Positions 45,485-56,960 of a stretch of DNA of 64,000 nucleotides are shown in pieces; positions within the stretch are counted from its first letter, which is position 1, and each line of letters begins with the position of its first letter. Source of the stretch: Ottelia alismoides (taxonomy: Eukaryota; Streptophyta; Magnoliopsida; Alismatales; Hydrocharitaceae). The translations under genes and the position numbers were made by a program. The notes beneath the pieces are model-generated. The model did not search any database. It was not told the origin of the DNA and worked only from the letters and a program-made list of their open reading frames with translations. The stretch is from contig JAZKJV010003121.1 of assembly GCA_037367405.1 (NCBI GenBank), positions 248,001 to 312,000 of the forward strand, in the 5' to 3' direction.

Positions 45485-47071
45485 TGATGAATCTCCATTT
45501 CATCACCTTTATTCTATCATTTTGGCCTCAAAAACCCTAGCAAATGCATGTAAATAGCATCAAATTGGATATAATAGCATTCATGATTCTTTGTATTCAT
45601 TACACATTAAATAAGGTATTTAATGCCAAAATTATAGAATAAAGGGAAGAAAAGAAAAAGGAATAAAATATTGCAAATATTTTATGACCCAAACCCCGAG
45701 ACCAAGGCCGGTATGGAATTGGTCGACAAGGAATAAAGTAGGGGGAGATAAGGGCCAATAATACAATAAATACCTCATTTATTCATGCATTTATTTAGGC
45801 ATTTTTGAAACCTATTTTGTACATAATTATTCATTCATCAAATAAAGAAACTTTGTTCATGAAAGTTGTAGATAATAATGTAAATAGAAATACAAAATTG
45901 AGTTTGTGTAAAAATCATACTCAGTGTACATTTTATATGCAAAACAAAAAGTCAAAATCTCAACTTCACACACCCATATCTTGCAAATAAAAACTCCAAA
46001 TCACCCAAACTCACCTTTAATTTATATAGCATTCCCAGAACTATTTTATAAAATTGATTTTATAATTTTTGGAGTCCATCTGTGGAAGTTAGGTTTTTGG
46101 CCCTCCTTGTACATAATACCTGATTAAAATATTCCGTTTATTCAATACCCATTATTTCTACAAGTTTATATTTTTAGAATTTTGTAGATAATGTATATAA
46201 GTCATGCACATATTGACATTAGAGTAAAACCAAAAATAATTGGTAAAATAAAAAAAGTCTATGTAATACGTAGACAAAAGAGCTATGCTACCTATATGTA
46301 TATAAATAAAAGGGAGTTGAATTCTTTTATTCTTTATTCATCCATATTTTTATAATAATGTATATATTATATATATCTCATTAAAAATACAAATTCAAAA
46401 TAAAAACAAGTAAAATTCATTAAATAAATAAAATGTATATAATATATACCTATAAGTATACTTACATATGCATATACCTATTTATTTAAAAATGTAAACA
46501 AACTCCTAAAAATTAAATAAAAACACCTTTCTACTCACAAAAATAAATTATAAAATTATAAAATAAGCCAATAAAATAATAAAACAAAATAAACAAATTA
46601 AAAATAAAATACACAAAAATACATGTAAATACATACATATACACATTATTAAATTAAAACTATAATAAAACACTTCAAAAAATTCAATAAAAATTATAGA
46701 TAAATACTACATGAAAAAATACACATTTTTTATGTTTTAAGAAAAATCTAATAAAATCTTTTACTATTACAAATAAATCAATTTCAACTCAAATTCCATG
46801 TTTTGTCTTCTAGCGGATGACTTGGACCAATCACAGCCCGTCAACAGTTGACCGCTCGGTCAACTGCTCCCCCAGCAGCCCGATGTGACGCAGCCTGTCT
46901 CTTCGCCCGTCTTCTCCCATTTTTCCCGGGCGCACCATCCATCAATCGAAGATGCTTCCTTCGCAAGAATTGCTCTCTAATCATCCCTAAAGCCCGCCGA
47001 TTCTTTGGATCAATCTGATACTCTTTGGATCATGCAATAATCGCCGGTCAATAAGGCCCCATGCCACTGTC

Positions 47072-47079
47072 TATAAATA
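47072..47079 (+). promoter_or_regulatory. TATA box of element 1 LTR
   Basis: TATAAATA, within CTATAAATAAGTAG. The sister LTR has TATATAAATAAC at the matching place, so the box is conserved. Confidence 0.7.
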
Positions 47080-48084
47080 AGTAGCTCTGCTTCCTTCCTC
47101 GAATTTGGCCACTTTTAGTCCAACCTTAAGCCTTGATTCCAGTCCTAGGACATTCCTCGTCACGGGGGTGTGTGCTGGCGTCTCGAATCGGCCGGAGGGA
47201 GGAAGATTTTATCGCGGCGGAGCTCCGACGTCCGCCCTGCTCCCTGGAGGCCCCTAGGTATAAGAGCTGTCCCTTTTTATGCTTTTTAGTTAGTTTTTAA
47301 TGCTAGCTTTCCATTCCAGTTATTAGATTAGGTTTTAGTTAATTCCCTTAGCGTAAAAATCCAAATTTGAAGTTCGCCGGAGCTCCGCTCCGGCGACTTC
47401 TTCACCGTATACCCGACTGTTTCCGACCGTTACGAGCACCCATCTCGATCCCCATCGCTTTCTCCATCGTTCATCACCTTTGACCAACCAAGGACCACCG
47501 GTCGTGGCGAATCGGGGCTCCACCTCCGCCGTTCGCCGGAGCCCCTCCGCCTCACTCCATCTTGCTGCCTAGCTTCAAAACCCCGGGTCGAGGAGGTAGC
47601 TCTCTCACCCCCGGTTCTTCCTATGCAGGTACCACGAAGGATAGAGCCCATCTGGGCTCGAATCGATCCAGGAAGAGATTCCTGGGGGTCCTCTTCTTCA
47701 CCGACCTCGTCCGAACGACGCGGACCTCCAGGAGCCATGAGAGACCCATCAGTTGACGCGGAAGCTTCCCAGCTACGTCCAGAGTACTCCAGATGCGCGG
47801 GAGGTGCCCGGAGGAGCCCGAGATGCTCGATCAAAGCTTGCCGGAGGCGAGCTTCTTCCCCATTCTTACAGTCACCTCCAGCACCATTGGATCGGGAGGC
47901 GAGGCCTAGATTGAACGACGACCGTTCGATGAAGACACACATCCACCGTCAGATCACCCAGGAGCTTCTAATCCAAGCCCTTCATCGACGAACCGGCATC
48001 CGCCGTCCGATGGCCGACACGTGGATAAGTGGCGCATCCAGCGCCGCAGGATGAAGCGCCTTTAGGGGTAAATTTCATACCTAA

Positions 48085-48102
48085 CCCCCCCCCCCCCCCC
48101 CC
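48085..48102. repeat. Poly-C tract (18 C)
   Basis: An uninterrupted run of 18 C in the LTR. The sister LTR has only TTAGCCCCTGCC here, so the run expanded in this copy. Its length is likely uncertain in the assembly. Confidence 0.9.
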
Positions 48103-49462
48103 GCTTTTTGTATTTATAGTGTAATACCAAAAATAAAAGGTTAAGTTGTAAATAAGTTGTATAATTTGCTGAAGGCCCGCTGATGTTTTTATATTCGCGT
48201 TTTAGTCCCTCCGCGCCTCACGTGCTGCAACCACGTGAGGCGCTTGAAAATTCCACTTAAACCCCACCGTGTTTTTGTATTTGTAAAATGGTCCTGAAAA
48301 TAAAAGTTAACGTTGATTTTTATTGTGATTTTTGCATGTATGCCCCTGCCAATTATTTTATTTGCAAAAACACCCCTGCCAGGCCATTTATTTTTGGAAT
48401 GCTTTGTCTATTTATTTTGTGCTTCATATTTCTTCGAAAACTTATTCAAAAATAGGCTTAAGCTCCTGTTTGGTTGTTGTTGCATGCCATAATTTTAGTT
48501 TTTAATTTTATTGCATCTTTGCATTTATTAAAAATAAAAAACATGCATTTTATTTACTGTCTAGCTTATAAAATACCAAAAAAATATGAAAAGCCTCAAA
48601 AATTCCAAAAAAATTAGTTATGGTGTATTTTGACCTATTTCAGTGTCAGTCCAAAAATCCATAAAAATCTCAAAAGGAAAACCTAAAAAATACAAAAATA
48701 CACAAAAATTTCAAAAAAATATATAAAATTAAAGACAAATCAGAAAAATATGAACTCAGTTCCTATTTCTGCTATATTTTATTAGCTTTATTAGAAAAAT
48801 AGTGTGGAAGAATTTTGAGGCTATTTGCTATTTTTAATTCCTAATTTTATCTCCATCCAGTAGCTTTCCCACTGTTTTGCTTTATTTCAGTATTTAAAAA
48901 TACAAAAAACAGCTTGAAAAATACCCAAAAATCACAAAAATAGTAAAAAAACCTAAAAATATCAAAAACAATTTATTTCTGACTTTTTGGTTATTTTTGC
49001 ATATTTTTATAAATCCTTTATCTTGTCTTTTATTACATTGTCCTTATTTTCCCATATTGAAAAAGAAAATAGAAAAATATAAAATATAAAATATAAAAAG
49101 CAAAAAATCAAAATCAAAATATAAAATTAAAAAAATTAAAAAATAATAAAAAAATAATAAAAAAATATATAAAATTCAAAAACCCACAAAAATAGGCTTC
49201 ACACATGGATGACTCTGTGGTACATATAGGCTTATGCATTTTTGTATTGCTCTCTGTGGTTCGACCTCTACATGCTTGTTCCCTATACATTTTATGGTAG
49301 AGTAATAAAAGATTAATTCACATTTCTTTTTGAGCTTGATTGATACATTCTTTCGTTGTGGGTTAATTGTTGTATAACTTGGGTATTCTGCGAGCGGTCG
49401 CCTCGGCGACAACTTATTTACATTATTCATGGTGACCCTCGTGGAAAACACTCGTTATCAGA

Positions 49463-49480
49463 TGGCGCCGTTGCCGGGGA
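49463..49480 (+). other. Primer binding site, tRNA-Asp type
   Basis: TGGCGCCGTTGCCGGGGA, two bases after the LTR. It is the canonical Athila/Tat primer site. Confidence 0.93.
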
Positions 49481-49890
49481 GCAATGAGCGTAGACTAATT
49501 TATTTTGTCATTCTTGTGTACATTCTTGATTCATCATTGATTTTGTGAGCAGATATTCTTATTGTCATTAATCACCATGCTCTATTGATTGATTCATTTA
49601 TTGTGATTATTTTATATCTGCTCTATTTTGATTGGTTGAGCTATACTAATGCAATCTTTTTGTGACTTTGATGCGAGGGCCCGCCACGCGAGGATGACTT
49701 CTTAGGAGGTCAAGGCAGCCGAGCTTGGAGGAGGGTGGTCTTCACCTCATGACCACTTGGAGAGGGCATCAAAGAAGCAAGGAGATGGGGATTAGATAGG
49801 TTCAGAACACTTAGGATTATTTTTGTAATTTATGGTGAGAGAGAGACAATTTTGGCATGTAATAATTAACAGGACTCTACTCTTCACAAT

Positions 49891-49929
49891 GAGGTCCAGT
49901 GCCCGGGTGTCTGTTCACCTGGGGGCCTC
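49891..49929 (+). promoter_or_regulatory. Conserved leader hairpin, element 1 copy
   Basis: GAGGTC pairs with GGCCTC (one G.T), a 5-nt bulge follows, then CCCGGGTG pairs with CACCTGGG (one G.T) around a 6-nt loop. The element 2 copy at 61918-61956 has the same length and shape with two paired changes. Confidence 0.7.
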
Positions 49930-50130
49930 ATCACTGTTTTCCGTGATTTCTACCGCCTTCTTTTCTTTGTTTTCCGTTGTTTTGTGCTTTACGCCTTTAT
50001 TTTACTTTGTTTTGTGTGCTTGGAGCCCCTAGATATAGGTTGCTTGACTCGGTAGCTAGGTCCAAACATTAATAAGAATGCATGTTCCTATGGTCTACTT
50101 CGTATGGATCTAGTCAAACTTAAAACAGCT

Positions 50131-50303
50131 CGGTCATTTATCTCTTAACCCATGTGCAGTGAGCGAACCCCATCAAGCGCTACTCCTGAACTCGAGTGTG
50201 TCGAGAAGAGGAGGGGTAAGCCAAGACCGGACCCTTAGGTTAAAGATAAGTGACCAGCTTGTGGTTCTTCACGTTAATAGCAGCTAATGTTTAGGGCGAT
50301 TTT
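50131..50303 (+). promoter_or_regulatory. Conserved leader block, element 1 copy
   Basis: It matches 62114-62288 at about 93% by eye in its core, better than the LTRs. It includes CCCCATCAAGCGCTACTCCT (one change at the first bases) and the small hairpin CTCGA-GTGTG-TCGAG (50191-50205). It may be a packaging or dimerisation signal; the function is inferred only. Confidence 0.65.
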
Positions 50304-51817
50304 GTCGAATGCACACCGTCATGTAGATAGGTTTAAAAATTCTATTTTGCATACCACATGGAGAGAGCTGGGATGCACTATAAGTCTTCTAACTCAGCAT
50401 GCATCATTCGGTTCAATGGTGAGATTTCCATCATAGAACCACTTGCATGGCTTTTCCGCTATCTCCCTCTGATTTTGAGCACCTAGGACTTAAATGAAAA
50501 TCTACAAAACGTTAGGCACTGGTATGAAACAGACTCAAAAAAAAGAAGTGAAAACCCAAAAAATTAAAACCAGGGGACTGCTAAATAAACTTTGACCTTA
50601 ATTAAAATCCGTAATGGACTATCATTGTACCAATTTCATAAAGCCCTCATTGTTTTCAGGTACCTTGGAGGGGGACCAAAACCCTACTCCCTTAAGCGAG
50701 TGCGACCCCCTAAGGATTAGAGCCAAAAACCCAGTCTGCAACTGCCTTGTGTATCGCCTGGATTTCCAAAGTAATGGCGCTTGTATCGTACATAAGCGAG
50801 TAGGGCTTGGTCACCAATGATGACTCTCTGTTGTGTAGAGCATCGATCCTGTCCGAAGTATCGAGCATAGGCCACACCTTCACGGGGGTGTCTGTCTCAT
50901 CGTCCTGCGTCCGAGTAGGTTCTTGTACGCTTACGGGTGATTCCGTTGCGAGCGAGGACCGAAGTAGTGGTTTCGCCTATCAGCTTTCTCTCTCTATTTC
51001 TTTGGCTGAGTAGGGATCCAGGAAGGGTTACAAGGACTTCAAAAAGTACAGACTACAGGTTACACAGGAGGAGGACAAGTACGGGATACCCTTCCGGCAG
51101 TACTCTCTCCTATAGGGTAGCATACTAAAGACTTGTTATAAGATATGCCTGAAACAACAACTCTAAAACTGAAAAGATAATAAGTAGCCGAACCTTTACG
51201 GCTTTACATGGCGTGAGTTGGTGAACCCGATTTTGTATTGTGTTTGTATGGATCTAGATTAAGGTTCAAAGATCAAGTCCCGCGCCTTTGCGCAAATTTT
51301 GTTGTGTCACTCCTCTTTGACCCCCGCTCAGTTTGAGCCTTTCTACTGTTTTGCACTCCTTTTTATTCCTCGTTGACCATCGTATCTTTCATCCAATATC
51401 CTATCTTCTCTTGTACTCCGCGAAGTTGATCCATGGATGGTTTCCGTCGGGACCATGCCGACACCCACATCGATTCCATGGACTCAACTCCGCCAATAAG
51501 TTCGAGGTGATTCCTGAGAACCCGATCCAGACTTTGCGGATCGATCTATAGACTCCTCGTTTTCTACCCTTCTCTTGGCCACCTAATAAACTGGGATCAC
51601 TTTTGTCCCACTTTCGTCGTTGTGAATGAGAGTTGATTACAGTCTACATCCTTTCCCATTCACAACATGCTGGGGTTGACCTAAATTCTAGCTTCATCAC
51701 TGCATCTGAACATTAATTGCAAGCTGTCTGACCAGGACTATCTCATTATGCAGATAGAAGACAGTGCGAGCCCTGGAGACTACTCCAGAGTTCATCTCGT
51801 CCGACTCAGACCCTGAC

Positions 51818-54400
51818 ATGGCTCCAGGAGGAAAAGGCAAGGGTCAACAGTCACCCCAACCAGAGGGACATGTGCCAGATCAGAATCAAGTGAACGCACA
51901 GTTACTGGCATCTATCCAGGCCATCCAGTAGCAACTGACCGAGCATGCCCTCACACAGACAGCCTTCCAGGACATGTTGAATGATGTGATGAACCGAGGT
52001 GATGGAGGAGGAGGCAGAGGCAGAGGAGGCAGGGGAGGAGAAGGAGGAGGTGGAGGTGGTGGTGCAGATGATGATGATCTAGAATTTCCACCACCACCAA
52101 AGCCAACACTTAAAGAAACATACAATTCGGGAGACAGCCAGATGACTGAGTGGATTATCATTCCCCCGGTACACGCTCACTTTGAGCTGAATCCCCAATT
52201 CATTGCTCTCCTCCCTGCATTCCATGGAAACACCAGCGAGGAGCCATACATTCACCTGCAGCAATTCTCCCGCATTTGTCGTACTACCCACTATCCCAAT
52301 GTCCCTCTGGACATTGTCAAGATGATGGCTTTCCCTTTCAGCCTACAGGACAAGGCCCTCTATTGGGTCAATCATCTGGGGAAGGTTGTGACGACCTGGG
52401 AGGAGCTAAAATCCGCCTTTCTACACAAATATTACCCTCTAGGTCGGCTCAACCAGATGCGAGCCCGAATCAGCAATTTCTCCCAAGGGCCCCATGAGTC
52501 GATACATGAAGCATGGGAGAGATTCACTGACCTGCAGGAGAAGTGTCCCCATCATGATATCCCGAAGACCAGCTTGGTCCAGCATTTCTTTGGGGGACTG
52601 AACATTGAAAGCCAAAGGCTCGTAGACGCAGCATGTGGGGGCTCACACTTCAATAAGGATGAAGACTACGTAGTCTGGCAGATATTTCAAGAAATGGCAG
52701 AAGGAGAGGCCACCCTCTCTTCATCCAAGGTGTATCAGAAGCAGCCCCAGATCCTTCAAAAATAAGTACACATGGCAGCGTCCAAGGAAACAGATACAGA
52801 TGAGAGCTCCAACCTTAGCATCATCGGGGGCCATCTCTCTAAAGTTGACATCATCGAGAAACGATCACAGGATCTCAAAAAACTCGCTGTGATCGAGAAG
52901 AGGACTCAGAATTTGGACAAGCTGGATCACATCACTAAGCAGTTGGAACTGATGGTAGGTACCATCAATTCTGTTCAGTCGGCAGCACCACTCGAAGCTC
53001 CAGCTGAGAGGAAAGACGAGCAACCACCGCTACATCAGCCTCAGCCGAGCCAGCAACCACCGGCAGTCCAGCATGTGTACTATGTGCAGGCACCCGATCA
53101 GAGCCAGCCGCAGCAGCAGATGGTTGTGTATCAACCAGAGTTTATCTCAGGATCCGATTCAGTATTCCTACCACCACCTCTGGTCCAGGAAGTGAATGGG
53201 GTTTGGACTCATGAAGCACAGCCGACCCGTCCTACGGGACAACCCCAGGGTCAGTCATTTGCCAACCGACAATACCACCAACCTCAGGGTGGTCGCTTTG
53301 GGCAGTCCTCTCAGCCTCTTCAGCAGTATCATCAGCCTTCTCAGTATGCCAACCAGTGGAGGCAGAATTTCCCACACCAGCAGCAGCCGCAGTACCGTCA
53401 TCCACAGTCGTATCAATAGTATGCGGCTGCCCCGCCTCAGCAATACCAACAGTATCCTCCTCCTTCATATCAGCAACTTCAGCTTCCTGCCCCACCTTAG
53501 CACCACCAACAACAGCCTCAGCACCAGCAGATGCAACAACAGCGTAGTCTGCACGCTGACACCACCGAGGCACCTCTAGTGGACCCCACGATGGATTGTC
53601 TAGCCCAGCTTGTCAAAGGGCTAGCGGAGATGACCAAGCGGCTTGATGACCTGAACGCCACCCGAACTACTATTCCTGCTTAGGTCGAAGCCAACCCCAA
53701 TAATTTCAAGAAAAAAGAGCAGGTAGAAAGTAATGTCTTGTCCGTGTCCGAAAATGATATTACTGTGTATTCTAATGCCGTTACTCTCAGGAACGGTAGG
53801 GCCTTACCTCCGCCTGCTACAAAGATTGGGGTGAATAAAGAAATAGGTGGATCGTCATCTTCCGCATCAGCCGTGCCAGATCCAGGGGCGGGTGAGGAGG
53901 AAGAAGAAGGAGAAGCCAGTCCAGCCGTCGTGCCATGTCATCAGCAACCTCAGCAGAAAATACAAAAAAATCAGCAAAAACAAAAACAACAAAAAGAAGC
54001 TTGTAGCAGAAGCGAAGCCGCGCCAGCATTGGAGGAGCCGCCAGCAGCAGCCGATCCCTCGCCAGCCAATGGAGCAGACGCTACCCTTTTTGATCGCCCA
54101 ACAGCACCAGCATGCCAAGATCCAGCTTGTACTCCTTTTTGTAGTTCGGATGTACAACATTCTGTGGGCGATGATTTTGATGTAAATAAGAACTCTCATT
54201 TTTCTGCCAGTGGTGTAAATATTCCTTTTCCTTGTGTAATACAAAAATCCAAAAAAAGTGCAAAACAAAAAAAGGCATTGTCTGATCTAGGTGTTGTGGA
54301 TATCTTGGATAAATTGACTGTTGAGATTCCCTTGCTGAAAGCCGTGGAATACATGCCAGCCGTAAAGAAAGGGACTGAAAGAGGCATGTACTAACAGGCG
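51818..54400 (+). pseudogene. gag of Athila-like element 1 (five in-frame stops)
   Basis: The ATG at 51818 (MAPGGKGKGQQS) is the best start. One frame runs to 54394, with stops at 51929 (Q-TAG-Q), 52763, 53417, near 53499 and near 53682. An RGG-like, Gly/Arg-rich patch (RGRGGRGGEGGG) and an Asp run come first. The capsid domain (Retrotrans_gag) follows: AFHGNTSEEPYIHLQQFSRI, MMAFPFSLQDKALYWVNHLG, TWEELKSAFLHKYYP, then IHEAWERFTDLQEKCPHHDI and AACGGSHFNKDE. A coiled part (52800-52960) and a long Gln/Pro-rich tail (53000-53560) come next, then a basic segment. It ends LLKAVEYMPAVKK. No CCHC knuckle is visible. The intervening protein sequence is well preserved, so the stops are recent relative to drift. 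Confidence 0.88.
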
Positions 54401-54530
54401 TCGCCCAACGCAAGAAAACAGACGCCAGCAAGTAGAGAGGCATGTCCTCACCTTGGCCACGGTAGCAACTATCAGCAATCTCCCCCAGAAGAAACAGGAT
54501 ACAGGAGCACCTCTGATCAGTTGAGAGATC

Positions 54531-55316
54531 TTTGATCAAGTCTTCGAGCGTACTCTCTTGGATAGTGGATCTTCCATCAACCTTCTGCCCTCGTCCATAA
54601 TGCAAGAATTCGGGCTGGGACCGCTCAAGCAGACACGCATGATACTTCAGTTCGCTGACCGGTCCGTTAAGCGGCCCCGAGGTCTTTTGGAAGACGTCGT
54701 AGTTAAGGTGCAGGAAATGAAATTCCCAGCTGACTTTGTAGTCCTTGATATGGACTCGCCTGCACCCCTGCTCCAGACCCCTATCATCCTTGGCATACCA
54801 TTCCTTCGTACTTCAGGTGCTGTGGTTGATTACGGGTCTGGGAAGATCACTTTCAGCTCGAACACCCAGCAGATCACGATGAACATGAACAGAGAGCCGA
54901 ATGACGCAACTGATGAGAGTCAGGCAGTATCAGAAGCAGACTGCGATTTTATTGCGGAGATCAGCGACTCAGCCTTATCATTGGACTATCCATGGACCCG
55001 AGAAATCCTCACTCTTGAGGAGGACTTGGAAGGCGCAGTCACCTTAAGCTCCGACGATTTTTGGGATTCAGATTCTCAGATGCAGGCGCATCTACTTGAG
55101 CAGTCATTCCAGACCGAACATGATCAGCTTAGCGCAGAACCGTTCGGTGCATCACCGGGATCTCAACAGGGTTATGAGGATGGTAAATATCTCAAAGAAG
55201 TACATCCCACCACCAGCATGGTATCTGAAGTGACAGATAAAGGGGACAGATCAAAACCAGAACTCAAGCCACTTCCGGCAGGCCTGAAGTATGCTTTCCT
55301 TGTAGGTGAAGAATAA
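54531..55316 (+). pseudogene. Protease domain and linker of element 1 pol
   Basis: It lies in another frame than gag (gag ends at 54394). The aspartic protease active site LLDSGSSINLLPSSIM is intact, followed by ADRSVKRPRGLLEDVVVKVQ, MKFPADFVVLDM and TPIILGIPFLRTSG (ILGRPF in the sister element). A Ser/Asp/Glu-rich linker (54890-55250) leads to the RT. A TAA at 55314-55316 separates it from RT in the same frame. The protease cleaves gag-pol. How gag and pol are joined (frameshift or separate entry) cannot be decided in a decayed copy. Confidence 0.85.
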
Positions 55317-56375
55317 ATGTATCCGGTCATCATCAGTAGCAGGCTGAATCCGGATCAGGAATCTCGACTTCTCGAGGTTCTAGAAAAGAACCGCAAGGCA
55401 CTTGGTTGGAGCATATCAGATCTCCGAGGGATAAATCCAGCCTTGTGTTCACACCATATCTATCTTGAAGAAGATGCCAAGCCGTCCCGTGAATTTCAGA
55501 GAAGGTTGAATCCTAACCTTCGGGACGTCGTCATGAAAGAAATCACGAAATGGTGTGACGCAGGCTTCATCTATCCCATCTCCAACTCAAAATGGGTAAG
55601 CCCACTACATGTAGTTCCCAAGAAATCTGGGCTTACCGTGGTTACAAATGATAAAGGAGAGGAAATTTCTACTCGGGTACCAACCTCCTGGCGGGTGTGT
55701 GTTGACTACCGCCGTCTTAATGCAGCAACCAAGAAGGACCACTTTCCCTTGTCGTTCATTAATCAAGTTTTGGAGAGACTCGCATGCAAGGAGTTCTTTT
55801 GTTTTCTGGATGGGTACTCCGGGTACAACCAAGTGGCGATCGCCACTGAAGACCAAGAGAAGACTACCTTCACTTGCCCGTTCGGCACCTACGCCTTCAA
55901 GAGAATGCCCTTTTGTCTGTGCAATGCACTTGCAACCTTCCAAAGATGCATGTTAGCAGTCTTCGCCGAGATGGTAGGCAGTTTTCTCGAGGTGTTCATG
56001 GACGATTTCTCCGTCTATGGTAATAGTTTTGATTCCTGTCTTGAGCACCTAGACATGGTGCTTCAAAAGTGCCGAGAAGTCAATCTAGTACTTTCATGGG
56101 AAAAGAGCCACTTTATGGTCACAGAAGGTATTGTGCTGGGCCACGTCATTTCCAAACGTGGCATGGAAGTCGACCCGGCAAAGGTGGATGTCATCTCAAA
56201 TCTTCAGCCTCCTCAGTCAGTAAAGAACGTGAGGTCATTCCTGGGGCATGTGGGATTCTACAGGCGATTCATCAAGGATTTCAGCCGCATTGCCCGACCT
56301 CTGACAGAACTCTTGTGCAAGGAGACTGAGTTCACTGTTAATCAGTCGGTTCTCCTTGCTTTCAATCAGCTGAAG
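55317..56375 (+). pseudogene. Reverse transcriptase domain of element 1 pol (longest open frame)
   Basis: This is part of a 449-codon open frame. Gypsy RT blocks follow in order: ISDLRGINPALCSHHIYLEE, WCDAGFIYPISNSKWVSPLH, PTSWRVCVDYRRLNAATKKD, CFLDGYSGYNQVAIA, FTCPFGTYAFKRMPF, the catalytic EVFMDDFSVYGNSFDS, and VLGHVISKRGMEVDPAKVDV, ending VRSFLGHVGFYRRFIKDFSR. The catalytic aspartates are intact. Two odd changes lie in a conserved stretch: RMPFCLCNALATFQ here against RMPFGLCNTPATFQ in the minus-strand copy. The start Met at 55317 is simply the first after a stop; the real protein is a polyprotein. Confidence 0.92.
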
Positions 56376-56960
56376 GAGCTTATCACCCAGGCTTCAATCT
56401 TACAGCCGCCTGACTGGACTCTTCCTTTTGAGATAATGACCGATGCGTTAGACTTTGCAGTCAGAGCTGTCCTTGGGCAGAGAAAAGACAGAGCGCCCTA
56501 CGCCATTCACTATGCCAGCAGAACACTAGATGAAGCACAGAGAAATTATACAGTGACAGAGAAAGAACTGCTGGCTGTGGTTTTCGCCTTACAGAAGTTC
56601 AGATCCTATTTGTTGGGATCAAAAGTCACCATCTTTACAGACCACTCTGCTATCCGGTATTTATAGCAGAAGAAGGATGCCAAGCCAAGACTGATTCGTT
56701 GGATCCTGCTCCTCCAGGAATTCGATTTGGAAATAAAGGACAAGCCTGGAGTTCAGAATGTGGTAGCAGATCATCTCTCCAGAATAGAGCAGCATGAACC
56801 TCCTCTGAGCAATGCACCTATCATAGAAACCTTCCCTGACGAAGCCATCTTAGCTGTGGATTCTCTTCCTTGGTATGCTGATATAGTCAATTACCTCGCC
56901 TCTGGGGTAATATCTTCGGATTGGATGAAGAACCAAAAGAACAAATTCATGTCGACCATC
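56376..56960 (+). pseudogene. RNase H domain and connector of element 1 pol
   Basis: It continues in the RT frame. The first catalytic block reads MTDALDFAVRAVLGQ, where the minus-strand sister has MTDASDFAVGAVLGQ; the Asp stays but its neighbours changed. YTVTEKELLAVVFALQKF and IFTDHSAIRYL follow. A TAG at 56665-56667 interrupts exactly before [12 protein letters not shown]. The connector [17 protein letters not shown] and [20 protein letters not shown] continue in frame at 56727-57014. Removing one base change (C to T) would restore the frame here. Confidence 0.88.

Larger units (their letters stand above)
45485..49460 (+). repeat. 5' LTR of Athila-like element 1 (3976 bp)
   Basis: It begins TGATGAATCTCCATTTCATC and ends CTCGTTATCA, followed by GA and the primer site. 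The first 350 bases differ from 58022 onward at roughly one site in ten, the GC-rich middle differs more, and it is about 490 bp longer. Landmarks are the tip palindrome, the conserved U3 block (45690-45752), a very A-rich stretch (46.4-46.75 kb), the promoter (47.07 kb), a GC-rich transcribed part and a poly-C tract. ORFs at 47335-48054 come from the GC-rich part and are not shared with the other LTR. Confidence 0.9.
49461..51817 (+). other. Leader of element 1
   Basis: These 2.36 kb lie between the LTR and the gag ATG. No convincing ORF is present. Several parts match the leader at 61509-64000: a GCGAGGG.CCGCCA block (49674/61674), the 39-nt hairpin, the CCCATCAAGCGCTACTCC block and the GGAGAGAGCTGGGA block. 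The last 900 bases (50.9-51.8 kb) have no counterpart that I can see. Confidence 0.8.

Noticed and set aside
47335..48054. ORFs of 143 and 170 codons in the element 1 LTR
   Set aside because: Both strands are open together in GC-rich LTR sequence, with no conserved counterpart in the LTR at 58022-61508.
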